A stretch of 64,000 bases of DNA, taken from positions 54,012 to 118,011 of the forward strand of contig JAKSDK010000710.1 of the NCBI GenBank assembly GCA_022360095.1, read 5' to 3'. Position 1 is the stretch's first letter, and each line of letters opens with the position of its first letter. This stretch comes from Phycisphaerales bacterium (GTDB lineage: Bacteria > Planctomycetota > Phycisphaerae > UBA1845 > UTPLA1). This document shows positions 8,431-17,884 of this stretch, piece by piece. The notes below the pieces were generated by a model. It saw only the letters and a program-made list of their open reading frames with translations, did no database searches and was not told the origin of the DNA. Made by a program: the position numbers and the translations under genes.

Positions 8431-11043
8431 AGCCGTTGCGGCACTGACCGATGATTCCGGCGGCCCTTTCACAGCCCGTGTGGAATTGGGGATGTATTCA
8501 CCAAACGGTGTAAGCAGGTCCTCCTCATCAATCGGCCAGTTTTGCGCATCGCTTAGTCGTGCGTCAACAACAAGAAGCGTTCGCGCGCGCCCCCCCAGGG
8601 AAACGACGCAATACCCCAAAACGCGCTCATGAACAGGGCGCCCGTCAAACATGGCTCCCCCGGAATCGGGTTCATCCAAGAGCAGCAAAAAAGCTTCCAC
8701 GGCCTCCGGCTTGAGGAAAAGCAGATCACGGTGATTGCCGCCTTTCCGGTAGCGAAACGCCGCACATGACTCCCGGGCCCAATCCATCAGGTTATTCAAT
8801 ACAACATCGCGATCCCGACCCGCTTTCCAGGGCTCCGGCGGCTTGCGATAGGTTGAAGACGGTGACTGGCTCGGCGAGACAACCGCGACGCAGCCTTCCC
8901 ACGGCCTTGCCTCACTGACCAAGTGTAGATCACCGACACCCGTGATGTTTCGAAGATCCGCCTCCGTCAACCGCGGTAGCAGACGACGAAAATCATCTTT
9001 GACCTTTGACCAGGAATAATGGTTTCCCGCAATCGGACGCTGCCACGCCGGCGCCACATCTTTCTCAGGTCGCTTGAAGGAATACGCAAGACCGGGAACC
9101 GGCGTTCCTGTTTTTGAAACAATGCCAACCGAGAAACCCCACCCACGGCTCCACTTGCCCGGCCAGGCTTCGACGACGCATTTCAGTTCGTTCCATCCTT
9201 TTTCGAGTTTCACGGCCCTTGAAAGCGTATTGACCAGATTCTTGTCCTCGAATGATCCGCTCGCGTAATGTTGACCCGATAGCACGGTTTGCCCGTTGAC
9301 CCAAACCGCGATGCCATCGTTACGGCCCAGGTTAAGCCGGACCGTCTGTTCATGCGGCGAAAAAACCCAACTCGTCGCTCGCGCGAGCGCCCACCCCGCA
9401 TTCGGAATCCATTTCGCAAGATCGATGAAGTCCGCTTCGCTCAAGAGGTGCACAACGGTCTCAGGTGTTCCGGCCGGAATCGGGTCCATCACATGCCGAC
9501 GGGGCTTGCCACCCGCCGCCAACTGGTCGTTGACCTTGAACGGTCCTTCAACCATCCACATCCGCACGAACGTCCCGGGGGCCGGAACATCCGCGATGTT
9601 CAACCCCCTGATCGTATCCAGATCATAGTGATAACGCAGAGCAGCGCGATAGGCTTGCCCTTCATGCCGAGTCGGCTGGAGTCCGCAATCGACGGCGTCT
9701 TCTGTGCCGGGCAATCCCGGACCGCCCTCCGAAATCTCCGCCGCCCAAAGCAGATGGCCGTAGAGGGCCTTTAGATATTGCGGCCATGCGGCGTCATGAC
9801 CGAGCGCGGCAATCGCAGCTCCGTTGGGTCCGGCGCCGCCACCGGCGATCCTGACCTGCGCCCTTTCTTCGCCTTCGAGGCGCGGACGAACACTGATGAC
9901 ACTGTCGAACCATCCGCGTGTTTCGACAATGTCTTCCGAAGGCGCCGTTATTTCACCCGGATAGCTTGCATAAGCCTGTTGCATCGAGTCCGCGACTTCA
10001 TAAAAGGAAGTGGCTGTTTGAAGCGCCCCGCCGGAAGCAGCCCATGCCATCTTCTCCGCGATAAGCCAATTGTTCTTGATCTGGATCACCTCGCTATCCG
10101 TCAGTGATCGATTGTTGCGTGATCTCTGAATCACGACGAGCGTATGCCAATAGGTCGGCGCCCTCACCGATGCGCCGCCCGTGCGATCCATGTAATAGAG
10201 CACGTCAATCAACCCACCCCCGATTTGCTCCAGACATTCCCCGGCTCTGAACTGACTGTCGCCATGAGAGGGATCAATGATCCGGCACTCTTCAAATTCC
10301 TGAAATGCCGCCGAAAACAGACCGCAAAACTGGAGATACAGTCCCCATCGATAACTCTCCATAAAATTGCCGGATACTTTTCGCTTACGCAAATCATACG
10401 ACAAAATGCGCAAGCCGCGCCGAGCAAACCGCGCGACGCGCACATGCCCGGCGGCTTTGAGCGATTCATACCCGCTTCTCGCAAGCTCTTTTTCACCGGC
10501 GATCTCCTTGCGAAGAGTTGAAAAATAGGCCTTCACGTCAGGATCAAGCGCGCTTGCTTCAAAAAGTGCCAACGGCCCGTCAAGAGCAGTCTCTTCCCCG
10601 TTCTTGAGCAACAGCGGATCAGGCATGCCCAGTGCGGAGATCTTAATCGTCTCCGCCCTACCCGCGAGCTCAATCTTCAAAGCAAGCCTGCCGACACGGT
10701 ACGCCTGATTCTGCCGAATGGTATCGAGGTTGATCACGAAAGCCGTGGCCCAGGCCTGGAGTTCCCAATCGGGCAACCGTCGTTGTCCGACAGAGATTTT
10801 CAACGTCACGGACTCCTGTCCCGCAGCTCCGGCAGGGCGCGACGCAATGAGAACGACCGGCTGACCAAACAGGCCAACGGAGCCTGCGGGAAGCGAAAAA
10901 ATACGTTCGTTGACACCTCCCTTGAGCTCGTGCTGCCCCAAGGGTATCACGGTGATTTCACCATGTCCGGCGCCCAATGCAGGCCGCTCCATGGAAATCC
11001 ATACGGCGAAAAACAACAGGGTGATCCACACCGATCGCATCAT
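8422..11043 (-). CDS. Large secreted protein with a WVNG-type beta-sandwich module
   Basis: An 873-residue exported protein of unknown function. A signal peptide is clear (WITLLFFAVWISMERPALGA). Residues about 200-330 are helical and repeat-like, possibly TPR. Around residues 535-660 a segment with LGRNDGIAVWVNGQTVLSGQ and LEKGWNELKCVVEAWPG resembles jelly-roll modules common in planctomycete surface proteins. The start is one of two consecutive ATGs after GGAG; 11043 was chosen, and a GTG at 11046 is possible. It is the last gene of the VWA-ExbB-ExbD-TPR operon, 74 bases after the preceding gene, so it may be a periplasmic component or cargo of that machine. Its stop overlaps the convergent GlmU-like gene. 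Confidence 0.7.
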   Translation of the reverse strand: MMRSVWITLLFFAVWISMERPALGAGHGEITVIPLGQHELKGGVNERIFSLPAGSVGLFGQPVVLIASRPAGAAGQESVTLKISVGQRRLPDWELQAWATAFVINLDTIRQNQAYRVGRLALKIELAGRAETIKISALGMPDPLLLKNGEETALDGPLALFEASALDPDVKAYFSTLRKEIAGEKELARSGYESLKAAGHVRVARFARRGLRILSYDLRKRKVSGNFMESYRWGLYLQFCGLFSAAFQEFEECRIIDPSHGDSQFRAGECLEQIGGGLIDVLYYMDRTGGASVRAPTYWHTLVVIQRSRNNRSLTDSEVIQIKNNWLIAEKMAWAASGGALQTATSFYEVADSMQQAYASYPGEITAPSEDIVETRGWFDSVISVRPRLEGEERAQVRIAGGGAGPNGAAIAALGHDAAWPQYLKALYGHLLWAAEISEGGPGLPGTEDAVDCGLQPTRHEGQAYRAALRYHYDLDTIRGLNIADVPAPGTFVRMWMVEGPFKVNDQLAAGGKPRRHVMDPIPAGTPETVVHLLSEADFIDLAKWIPNAGWALARATSWVFSPHEQTVRLNLGRNDGIAVWVNGQTVLSGQHYASGSFEDKNLVNTLSRAVKLEKGWNELKCVVEAWPGKWSRGWGFSVGIVSKTGTPVPGLAYSFKRPEKDVAPAWQRPIAGNHYSWSKVKDDFRRLLPRLTEADLRNITGVGDLHLVSEARPWEGCVAVVSPSQSPSSTYRKPPEPWKAGRDRDVVLNNLMDWARESCAAFRYRKGGNHRDLLFLKPEAVEAFLLLLDEPDSGGAMFDGRPVHERVLGYCVVSLGGRARTLLVVDARLSDAQNWPIDEEDLLTPFGEYIPNSTRAVKGPPESSVSAATASP

Positions 11044-11117
11044 CACGCTCCAAATAGCCAGTCAGTGAATGGTTGCCACTTCTTGTTAAATAATAGATCG
11101 TTTCGAAATCGAGACTT

Positions 11118-11942
11118 CTATGATTTGTTTCGCTCTTCGCCTTGGGTTAACCAGTCAAAGTCTTCATCGGATTCCCCCCTTTGTGCCTTCCCGTTGGACG
11201 ATGACCACGGTTCCGATTGAAAAGAACGCAAATTGCGACGCAGCACAAACCATAGAACCGCGAGCAACGCGGTGCCGGCCATCAGCCAGACAAATACGTT
11301 ATCGGAATCACCATCATCACCGACCAACCCACCGACGGGTTCCAGATGCCGAGCCACGAGCAACGGCCCCGTCCCTTCCTCACCCGAATCGGTCTTAAAG
11401 GCACGAACAATGATGAAATACCCCTTCGTTCGGACCCGTGACCGAATGGGAATCTTCTCGATCTCCTCCGTCGCAATCACCGTACAAATGGCACGCGTGC
11501 CTGCCTGCCCAAGCTCATACTGATACCAGATGCCGCTTCCGCGAGAAGCGGACAATTTATACGGCGGGTGACGCTTTAGCAACTTGCCTCCAATCGTCAC
11601 CAATTCACCACGATAGTCGCTCGGACGTTCCAGCAGAAAATTCCACGGCAGGTCCGGATCATCGTTGCGAACGACATATTTCGCCTCTGAGTCCTGCTTA
11701 ACATAGTCGCGAAACCAATAGAACGCCGGATGATCAAAGGAAAAAACGTGATCGCGCACGTCCTCCAGGAGCTTGCGGCCATGCTTGAGCTCATCGTCCG
11801 CAGGATTCGAAGTGGATGAGTTCGAAGACGAAGTGGCCTGGCCCGTCTGGCCGAAGGCGTGCGTGCACGGCACCAGAGCCGGCAACAAAACGATAAGACG
11901 TGCAAACAGCTTTACAAGCATCGTACGGAAACCATGGATCAC
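11118..11942 (-). CDS. Membrane protein with signal peptide and C-terminal anchor
   Basis: A 274-residue protein. It starts with GTG at 11942, whose GTGA overlaps the TGA of the preceding TPR gene, implying translational coupling; an ATG at 11921 just before the hydrophobic stretch is an alternative. A signal peptide (LFARLIVLLPALVPCTHAFG) is followed by a polar domain containing RPSDYRGELVTIGGKLLKRH. A transmembrane segment near residues 222-240 (NVFVWLMAGTALLAVLWFVL) precedes a basic then acidic cytoplasmic tail. The topology is one large periplasmic domain anchored at its C-terminal side. I do not recognise the family. Its place between the TPR gene and the large secreted protein suggests it belongs to the same envelope complex. 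Confidence 0.75.
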   Translation of the reverse strand: MIHGFRTMLVKLFARLIVLLPALVPCTHAFGQTGQATSSSNSSTSNPADDELKHGRKLLEDVRDHVFSFDHPAFYWFRDYVKQDSEAKYVVRNDDPDLPWNFLLERPSDYRGELVTIGGKLLKRHPPYKLSASRGSGIWYQYELGQAGTRAICTVIATEEIEKIPIRSRVRTKGYFIIVRAFKTDSGEEGTGPLLVARHLEPVGGLVGDDGDSDNVFVWLMAGTALLAVLWFVLRRNLRSFQSEPWSSSNGKAQRGESDEDFDWLTQGEERNKS

Positions 11943-14725
11943 GACGAATCAGCCTCGACGCGTGCCTGAGCTTGCTCCGCCAAATCGAGCAACCGTCCCT
12001 GCCACGGCGGCCCACCCAGATCCGGTCGCCAAGCCTTCTCGCTTTCAATGCCCTTCACCACGGCCGCAGCGTGGCCGTGACGAAGCTGATGCTTGAGCCA
12101 ATGATATCTTGCCTCCCAATAATGAGCCGGAGCCGTCGTACGAAGCGAGGGGTCCGTCAACAACTTCGCCCACAGCGATTCCGCTTGATCCAGCGCGCCG
12201 CCGCGTACCGACACGGCACCGGACTTGGCGATGTCCTCCTGAAGCAAGGCCGCCGTTCGAATGTACGTCCCGTTCTTGGGATTCTCGGTGATCAGTGCGT
12301 CGAGCTGCCCCGTCGCTTCCTCGTATTCCTCGGCCTGAACCAGAGTTTTGATCAGACTGAATCGGACAATGGAAAGATGTTTCTTTTGCTTCGGTCTTGC
12401 CTGAACCCAATCAAGGAGATGGCGAATCGTAGGAATCGTCTCGATCGCCATCCTCTTGGCCTCGCCTCGCCGGCCCTCCTGGCGCAGCCGCTGAATCTCC
12501 AACTCCATTTCAGCAGCAAGACCGACCAGCACCGATCCGAGTTCGGCGCCGGAGTCCTGCTTTAGATAACCCTCCAGAACGCGGTTGGCCTGTTTGATGT
12601 CGCCCTTGCCCTGAAGACAACGAATGTGAAGCCCCAACACCCGAGCCGAGCGAGGCATCTGATCCAGGAGCGATTGACATGCTTCGTATTCTCGCAAATC
12701 TTCGCTCGCCATCACGGCCGCAGCCGCCAGCCGTGCTTCGTTGATCCAGGTCGCCCGCACTTCGGCATCGACGGCAGGAGACCGGAAATCTTCGTCCTTG
12801 CCTTTAGGACGCTCGCCCGAGCCGGCCGATTTTGAATCGCCCAAAGCGGCCAGGCCCTCCGCCAGCTTTAGCCACGCATCTGCAACGCGTCTGGCGTTTC
12901 TTTGCCGATGGCTTGCCGTAGCGTCTGTCGGCAGAGCCTCGTACAAACGTTGCCAACACCGAGCCATATTCCGACGGGCAGGCCAATAATTCACAGACGG
13001 CCTGGGTACTCTTCCATACGCAACCCGCGCCTCCAGGTATTCACCCGCCTCCTCCAGAGCGAGAGCGGCCACCCAACTCGCTTCTTCAGCCAATCGATGC
13101 CCCGGAAGCTCCTTCGCCAACAATGCCGACGCCTCCGCAAGCTTCAGGTAATCCTCACGAGACTTGGCGGACGCCGCCAATTCGCGCCAGCAGCGATAGG
13201 CATACTCGAATGTCTTCTCAGTAATCGTGCTCCGTGACTGAGTTTTCGCCTCGGACAAAAACACCTCAGCCGCGGCGCGGAGCTCACCCGTCTGAAAAAA
13301 ACAAACACCAAGATTAAAACGGGCCTTATGATGTTGCTGCTTTGCATCGTCCTGCTGTAATAGCAGCTTCCAGGCTCGGATCGCCTGCTTGTATTCCTGT
13401 TTTGCCATCATCCCTGCAGCCGTCATCGCCAATTCAGTTCCGGTCAATTCTTCGAGATCACGTTTCTTGCCGATCATGGCATCAAGATAGATCCTCGCCA
13501 TGCTCGACCACGGTTCTCCGCGCTCGTAAAGCTCGTTCAACTCGGACTTCGCTTTTTGTTGATACTCCTTTCGCCGGTCTTCAGGCCCATTCGAAACCTG
13601 GGCTTGCCGGATGTAGGTGTAAGCATGAATTAAGGGAGCAAGGCGGACATAAAAAAGCGCACCGGCCTCGTTACGACCAAGTCGCCGTGTCGGTTGAAGG
13701 GCCAAGCGATCCAGTTCTCTCCGAGCAAGATCGAAACGATCCGCCAGAATCAACGTGCGAGCTTTCTCGTAACTCGCCCGTGTCGTCAGAGCCCGCGAAG
13801 CTGTGGAATCGAAAATACGGTCGAACACCGACACCGCTTCGTCGAATCGCCTCAACTCACGGAGGGCAATGCCTGCTCCCAACAATGCGTTGTATTTTCG
13901 ATTGGAATCCTGTGCCGCATGCGAAATGAGGTCAAAGGCGCTCAAGGACCGATTGAAATGTCGCCACCGCTCAGGTGCGTCGTCCGGACTCATCATGCCG
14001 AGGTAGAGCCCTGCCCAGGCCACGTTCAATTCCTGTTGAGCAAGCAACGCGGTGATCTTGTCGGCAATGCCCAATAGCAGATATCGCTCCTCGTCCGTTC
14101 GAAGGCCGATATCCAGATCCTTCAACATTTCGCCAGCCTCAATGTAGGACGAATACGCCTCCTCCAGAAGCCTGAACACTTTTTCACGATCAAAATCCTG
14201 ACCACTCGTGATTTCAAACCGATCCAACTCGGGAACGATCCAATGGCGCAAGATCATATCGCCGAACTCGACGCGCCACGCGGTCAATTTGAACCGGCGC
14301 CTCTCACCCCGCAGCCAATCAGCCCGCCGTGCTAATCCGATGATTTTCCGATACTCTTCCGCCGCTTTGGCAAAAAAAGACTCACCATGATCCGGCGATT
14401 TCTCGTCGATACCGGCCTTTGCATAAGCCCTGGCGACAAAGACGCGATGGATCGGCGGATAATCGACCAACAACATTTCGACGAGTTCCGGCATCCCGCG
14501 CTGGATAAGACCCGAAACCAATCGCCGCTCCTCGCGAGGAAGTCTGTCATCCGACTCGAGTTCCGAAAGATCATCGTCGGCCGACGCTCCGGCAGGTCTC
14601 ACCAAGACCATGAACAACGGAACGACGATCAGGGTGAGAAGAAGAAAACACGGACGCCAAATCGGTCGCTCCGCCCTCGCGGAGGACGGCTCGTAAAGAC
14701 CTATTCGCCATTCGCTGTTTGACAT
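11939..14725 (-). CDS. Membrane-anchored TPR-repeat protein
   Basis: A 928-residue protein with an N-terminal signal-anchor (CFLLLTLIVVPLFMVLVRPAGA, about residues 26-47) followed by helical repeats over most of its length. TPR-like units include ALLGAGIALRELRRFDEAVSVFDRI, ARFNLGVCFFQTGELRAAAEVFL and ALALEEAGEYLEARVAYGRV. The periplasmic repeat array probably scaffolds other components. It begins three bases after the second ExbD stop and overlaps the next gene by four bases, so it sits firmly in the operon. The architecture recalls the periplasmic TPR partner (YbgF/CpoB) of Tol-type systems on a much larger scale; that analogy is inference. Confidence 0.8.
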   Translation of the reverse strand: MSNSEWRIGLYEPSSARAERPIWRPCFLLLTLIVVPLFMVLVRPAGASADDDLSELESDDRLPREERRLVSGLIQRGMPELVEMLLVDYPPIHRVFVARAYAKAGIDEKSPDHGESFFAKAAEEYRKIIGLARRADWLRGERRRFKLTAWRVEFGDMILRHWIVPELDRFEITSGQDFDREKVFRLLEEAYSSYIEAGEMLKDLDIGLRTDEERYLLLGIADKITALLAQQELNVAWAGLYLGMMSPDDAPERWRHFNRSLSAFDLISHAAQDSNRKYNALLGAGIALRELRRFDEAVSVFDRIFDSTASRALTTRASYEKARTLILADRFDLARRELDRLALQPTRRLGRNEAGALFYVRLAPLIHAYTYIRQAQVSNGPEDRRKEYQQKAKSELNELYERGEPWSSMARIYLDAMIGKKRDLEELTGTELAMTAAGMMAKQEYKQAIRAWKLLLQQDDAKQQHHKARFNLGVCFFQTGELRAAAEVFLSEAKTQSRSTITEKTFEYAYRCWRELAASAKSREDYLKLAEASALLAKELPGHRLAEEASWVAALALEEAGEYLEARVAYGRVPRPSVNYWPARRNMARCWQRLYEALPTDATASHRQRNARRVADAWLKLAEGLAALGDSKSAGSGERPKGKDEDFRSPAVDAEVRATWINEARLAAAAVMASEDLREYEACQSLLDQMPRSARVLGLHIRCLQGKGDIKQANRVLEGYLKQDSGAELGSVLVGLAAEMELEIQRLRQEGRRGEAKRMAIETIPTIRHLLDWVQARPKQKKHLSIVRFSLIKTLVQAEEYEEATGQLDALITENPKNGTYIRTAALLQEDIAKSGAVSVRGGALDQAESLWAKLLTDPSLRTTAPAHYWEARYHWLKHQLRHGHAAAVVKGIESEKAWRPDLGGPPWQGRLLDLAEQAQARVEADSS

Positions 14726-14728
14726 TCG

Positions 14729-15193
14729 CTATTCGACCACAGCAATCGTGTCGGTGTTGACGGAGAATTGAATGTTGCTAAAGCCCGCTCGTACACAGGC
14801 GTCCATCGCCGAAATCACATTCTGATATTCTACACTCGGGTCCGCTCCAATGAGAATCCGGCCGTCCGGATCCGCACCGGCATCGAGCTTGCCTCGTAAG
14901 AACGATGCCAGCGAGTCATACGCGTTGTCGGACAACAACAGATCCTCCACGATGATTCGACACCCCTGCCCTTCCGGCAACGCTTCCAGTCGAATGCGGA
15001 TTGTGGGAACGATCGTGACCTTGGCGCCGCCGCCCGGTCCGGCGCGAGACGGCAATTCCGTCGGCAGCATCCCTTCAGAAACGACCAGGCTGGAACCAAG
15101 CATGAAAAAAATCAAGATCACCATGACCACGTCCACCATGGGGGCGAGGTTTGGCACATAGGAATTGGCCGGCGAAAAGCCACGTTGCGGCAT
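14729..15193 (-). CDS. exbD: ExbD/TolR-family proton-channel subunit (second copy)
   Basis: A 154-residue biopolymer transport protein. A short cytoplasmic N-terminus leads into one transmembrane helix, NLAPMVDVVMVILIFFMLGS, which carries the essential channel aspartate in the PMVDV motif. The periplasmic domain follows, with the family C-terminal signature (YQNVISAMDACVRAGFSNIQF). The ATG at 15193 overlaps the TGA of the first ExbD gene (TGATG), so translation is coupled. Two dissimilar ExbD copies behind one ExbB are common in planctomycetes and may form a heterodimeric plug within the ExbB pentamer. Confidence 0.9.
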   Translation of the reverse strand: MPQRGFSPANSYVPNLAPMVDVVMVILIFFMLGSSLVVSEGMLPTELPSRAGPGGGAKVTIVPTIRIRLEALPEGQGCRIIVEDLLLSDNAYDSLASFLRGKLDAGADPDGRILIGADPSVEYQNVISAMDACVRAGFSNIQFSVNTDTIAVVE

Positions 15194-15636
15194 CAACCAC
15201 CTCCGCCGTCTCGTGAAACCGCACTAAAGGTGACCTTCTGGATCCCTGCCCGAGCACAACCGACCATCACGGCCTGGACATGCTCATAAGGTAAACTCCG
15301 ATCTGCACGGATCACGCAATTCACCAAAGGGTCCACCTGACGCTCGCGATGCAAACGCTCAATGACCTCCAATAGGTGAATCTCTTTGTCCTGCACGAGA
15401 TAGCGCGCACCCTCACCGCCTTCCAGCCTGGCGTCGCGGACATTCACGACGAATCGCTTTCCCAGCTTCTGCTTGTCAACGTCTTTGGCCGATCGGGCAA
15501 TCGGCAAATCGATCACGCTGTTTTCCATCTCCACCATTTTCGTCGTCACCATGAAAAACACGAGCAGGCACATGGTCACGTCGACCATCGGAGCCAGATT
15601 GACCCGAATCGGTGTTGTTCGAGGCGGGAGCTTCAT
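15193..15636 (-). CDS. exbD: ExbD/TolR-family proton-channel subunit (first copy)
   Basis: A 147-residue ExbD/TolR homologue. The single membrane helix NLAPMVDVTMCLLVFFMVTT contains the conserved aspartate needed for proton flow. The periplasmic domain ends with the family-typical YEHVQAVMVGCARAGIQKVTF. It begins 12 bases after the ExbB stop and overlaps the next ExbD by one base. With ExbB it should form a proton-motive-force-driven stator that transmits energy to a periplasmic partner. No TonB gene is visible in the operon, so the partner is more likely one of the VWA, TPR or anchored proteins here. Confidence 0.9.
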   Translation of the reverse strand: MKLPPRTTPIRVNLAPMVDVTMCLLVFFMVTTKMVEMENSVIDLPIARSAKDVDKQKLGKRFVVNVRDARLEGGEGARYLVQDKEIHLLEVIERLHRERQVDPLVNCVIRADRSLPYEHVQAVMVGCARAGIQKVTFSAVSRDGGGG

Positions 15637-15648
15637 GACAGCCTGTTG

Positions 15649-16491
15649 TTAGTTCGCTTTCACCGCGACCGGTTCGGTCTCGGGAGGATCTGTCGCTTGA
15701 GTCGCGCCGGCTTGTGCCGCTGCAGGCCGGAAGTACTCAAGCAAATCCACGACCGCTGCGTGCGAAACCACGGTCAGAGAATCCACACGATTTCGGCAGA
15801 TTCCAAAAAAACCGAGCGAGAGGATCGCCACGATCAAACCCAGAAAAGTGCTGACCAAAGCGAGACTGATGCCCCCGGCCAACTCCTCCGGCCCGTATGC
15901 GCCGGATCTCATCTTGCCGAACGCTTCGATCATGCCCATGACCGTCCCGAGCAGTCCCATCAACGGGCTGATATTGCCAATGATATTGAGGTATTCCACC
16001 TTACGAAACAGCCGGCTTCGCCACGCGCTGGCGCGCTCCTCAACCGCTTCCTGCATCGCTTCGAAACCGTGCTTGCCATGACGGAGGCCCACGGTCAGCA
16101 CATCGCCGAACATCGTCTTGCTTTTGCCGAGCCGCTCGATGCATTCCTTAAATTTACGGTTTTCAATCAACTCACGGTTCGCTTTGATCTCGGATTCCGG
16201 GGCCATCGTTGAGCGCCGAATTCTCAGAAAGTGCTCGCTGATCAGGGTCACCGCCGCGAACGACATCAGCCCGATCAGCAATCCGATCCATCGCGCGCTT
16301 TCCAGGATGATGCTCAAAAAGGACTGCGGCTCGACCGGCCCGCCCCCCTCGCCGTCCTGGGCGGTCGCCACGAACGGAACAAAAAGAACCAACCAAACAC
16401 CGGCAATGAGCCTTTTCGTCGAGAAAAACCGAAATGTTGAAGTACGAATCAAAACCGCGGCTCCCGGAATTCGCGAAAAAATGCTCTGCAT
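15649..16491 (-). CDS. exbB: MotA/TolQ/ExbB proton-channel family protein
   Basis: A 280-residue protein. The start at 16491 (MQSIFSRIPG) was chosen because GAGAGGA lies a few bases upstream; an ATG at 16527 would overlap the VWA gene. An N-terminal signal-like hydrophobic stretch ending in VATAQ is followed by three membrane helices: ARWIGLLIGLMSFAAVTLI, YLNIIGNISPLMGLLGTVMG and ISLALVSTFLGLIVAILSLG. The segment GNISPLMGLLGTVMGMIEAF is the diagnostic MotA/TolQ/ExbB signature. It should form the pentameric proton channel with the two ExbD proteins encoded directly downstream. The extra cleavable signal peptide is a feature of long-form ExbB proteins. Confidence 0.9.
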   Translation of the reverse strand: MQSIFSRIPGAAVLIRTSTFRFFSTKRLIAGVWLVLFVPFVATAQDGEGGGPVEPQSFLSIILESARWIGLLIGLMSFAAVTLISEHFLRIRRSTMAPESEIKANRELIENRKFKECIERLGKSKTMFGDVLTVGLRHGKHGFEAMQEAVEERASAWRSRLFRKVEYLNIIGNISPLMGLLGTVMGMIEAFGKMRSGAYGPEELAGGISLALVSTFLGLIVAILSLGFFGICRNRVDSLTVVSHAAVVDLLEYFRPAAAQAGATQATDPPETEPVAVKAN

Positions 16492-16507
16492 CCGGCGTCC
16501 TCTCAAC

Positions 16508-17488
16508 TCATCGCCTCCGAATGTCATGCTCGGTCACATGTTTGTACGTGCCGCCTGACAATTCCGCAATGGTCCTCAACACACGCTCGCCGTCCCCCAT
16601 CGTATCGTAAACGAACAAGATCGTATTGATGATCGGCCGCCGCTTTCTCTTTCGTATCAGCTCGATAACACGTCGGTTCTCCTCGCCGAAATCACCGTCC
16701 GAAAGCAGGAACATCACGTCCGGCCGATATCCGAGGCTCTTGCGAACGGCATCGATCGGTTCCGTCTGACCGGCCGCCACAATCCGTCGGATGGCGTCGA
16801 AGGCCTTGCGTTTGTTCTCAAATGATGCCTTTCGCATTCGCGTGGACCACTCCGTCGCCTTCCCCTCATTGAACCAGATCACATTGAACAGCTGATCGGG
16901 TTCAAGTGAACCGATCGCGCGACGCAATTCTCGCTTCAGCGATTCGATCGTGTCGCTCATCGAGCCGCTACGGTCCATCACGTAAACGATCGATCGCGCC
17001 TGTTGCCCCTTGCCGACGCCCCACAGACTGCCGACCGGACCGCCGCCCGCAAGATCGCGATCACCGAGGCCGTTCCAGTTCTCGAGCCCGTCACTGACCG
17101 TGACGTCCGTCCCGACCACGTCCGAACGGCTCAGTTCCGGAACCGCCAGTGTCTTCAAGCCCGAATCACCGACGTCCACCGGTGAGATCTGCAAAGATTG
17201 ATCCTGCTTCAACAGCGAAGCGAGGTCCTGAACGGGTTCCTGCCGTTTCGATAAGTCCAACTGATCGAGACGAGCCTGTCCGGGAAAATGGAACTCGCTG
17301 TCCGGCGCTTGATTCTCGGCGTCTGCAAGCACTCTGGCGGTGAATTCGGTGTAAAGCCCGTCGCCCGTCGCACCCACCGCCCAACTCGCGAACGTCAGCA
17401 GGAAAAGGATGATGGAATGGCAGACCATGCTTAGACCGACCGGTCCTAAAACGCGAACCACCCGGGTTCGAAGGTCCATTTTCGGCAT
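16508..17488 (-). CDS. Membrane-anchored von Willebrand factor A domain protein
   Basis: A protein of about 326 residues, first in the operon that runs to 8422. One membrane helix near residues 15-37 (LGPVGLSMVCHSIILFLLTF) is followed by a linker and a VWA domain. The MIDAS metal site is intact as DRSGS (Asp at about residue 172), preceded by SIVYVM, with FLLSDGDFGEENRR supplying the later aspartate. VWA domains bind partners through this metal ion. The start is uncertain: ATG at 17488, ATG at 17479 or TTG at 17557. The 17-base spacing to ExbB and shared strand imply co-transcription; a partner-sensing or assembly role for the proton-driven complex is inferred. Confidence 0.85.
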   Translation of the reverse strand: MPKMDLRTRVVRVLGPVGLSMVCHSIILFLLTFASWAVGATGDGLYTEFTARVLADAENQAPDSEFHFPGQARLDQLDLSKRQEPVQDLASLLKQDQSLQISPVDVGDSGLKTLAVPELSRSDVVGTDVTVSDGLENWNGLGDRDLAGGGPVGSLWGVGKGQQARSIVYVMDRSGSMSDTIESLKRELRRAIGSLEPDQLFNVIWFNEGKATEWSTRMRKASFENKRKAFDAIRRIVAAGQTEPIDAVRKSLGYRPDVMFLLSDGDFGEENRRVIELIRKRKRRPIINTILFVYDTMGDGERVLRTIAELSGGTYKHVTEHDIRRR

Positions 17489-17884
17489 CGCGTTCAGTCG
17501 CTGCGGCGATTTCCTGACGACCTCTGTACGGACTGGACTAGGGGCTCGTGAAACCAAAGGTGGGTGCTCCGCTCATCAGCGCGACCAGGCTCGGCGTTTC
17601 GGCGAAACCATCATAGGGAATGCATTATAGACCATTATACCGGCTACGGACCAACGATCAACGAATCGCCTCGATTCGGACGTCAGTCACCGTTTCACTT
17701 TGACCTCCGCTCCCTATTCGGGTAGTATAGTATAGACAAACGGTGTGGGAATCGACCTTCAACAGTGGGACGTCAAAAAACGTCCCACCCGCCTAGTGCA
17801 CGAAACGCACTCCGCAAGGGAGTATGCCGCAGACAAGCACTGTGGCCGTGCAGAACTTATCCAAGCGACTCCAGGAGATGCCCG

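Noticed and set aside
17765..17884. Longer N-terminus for the TPR protein at 17885
   Set aside because: It would bury the signal peptide; AGGAG precedes the internal ATG at proper spacing.
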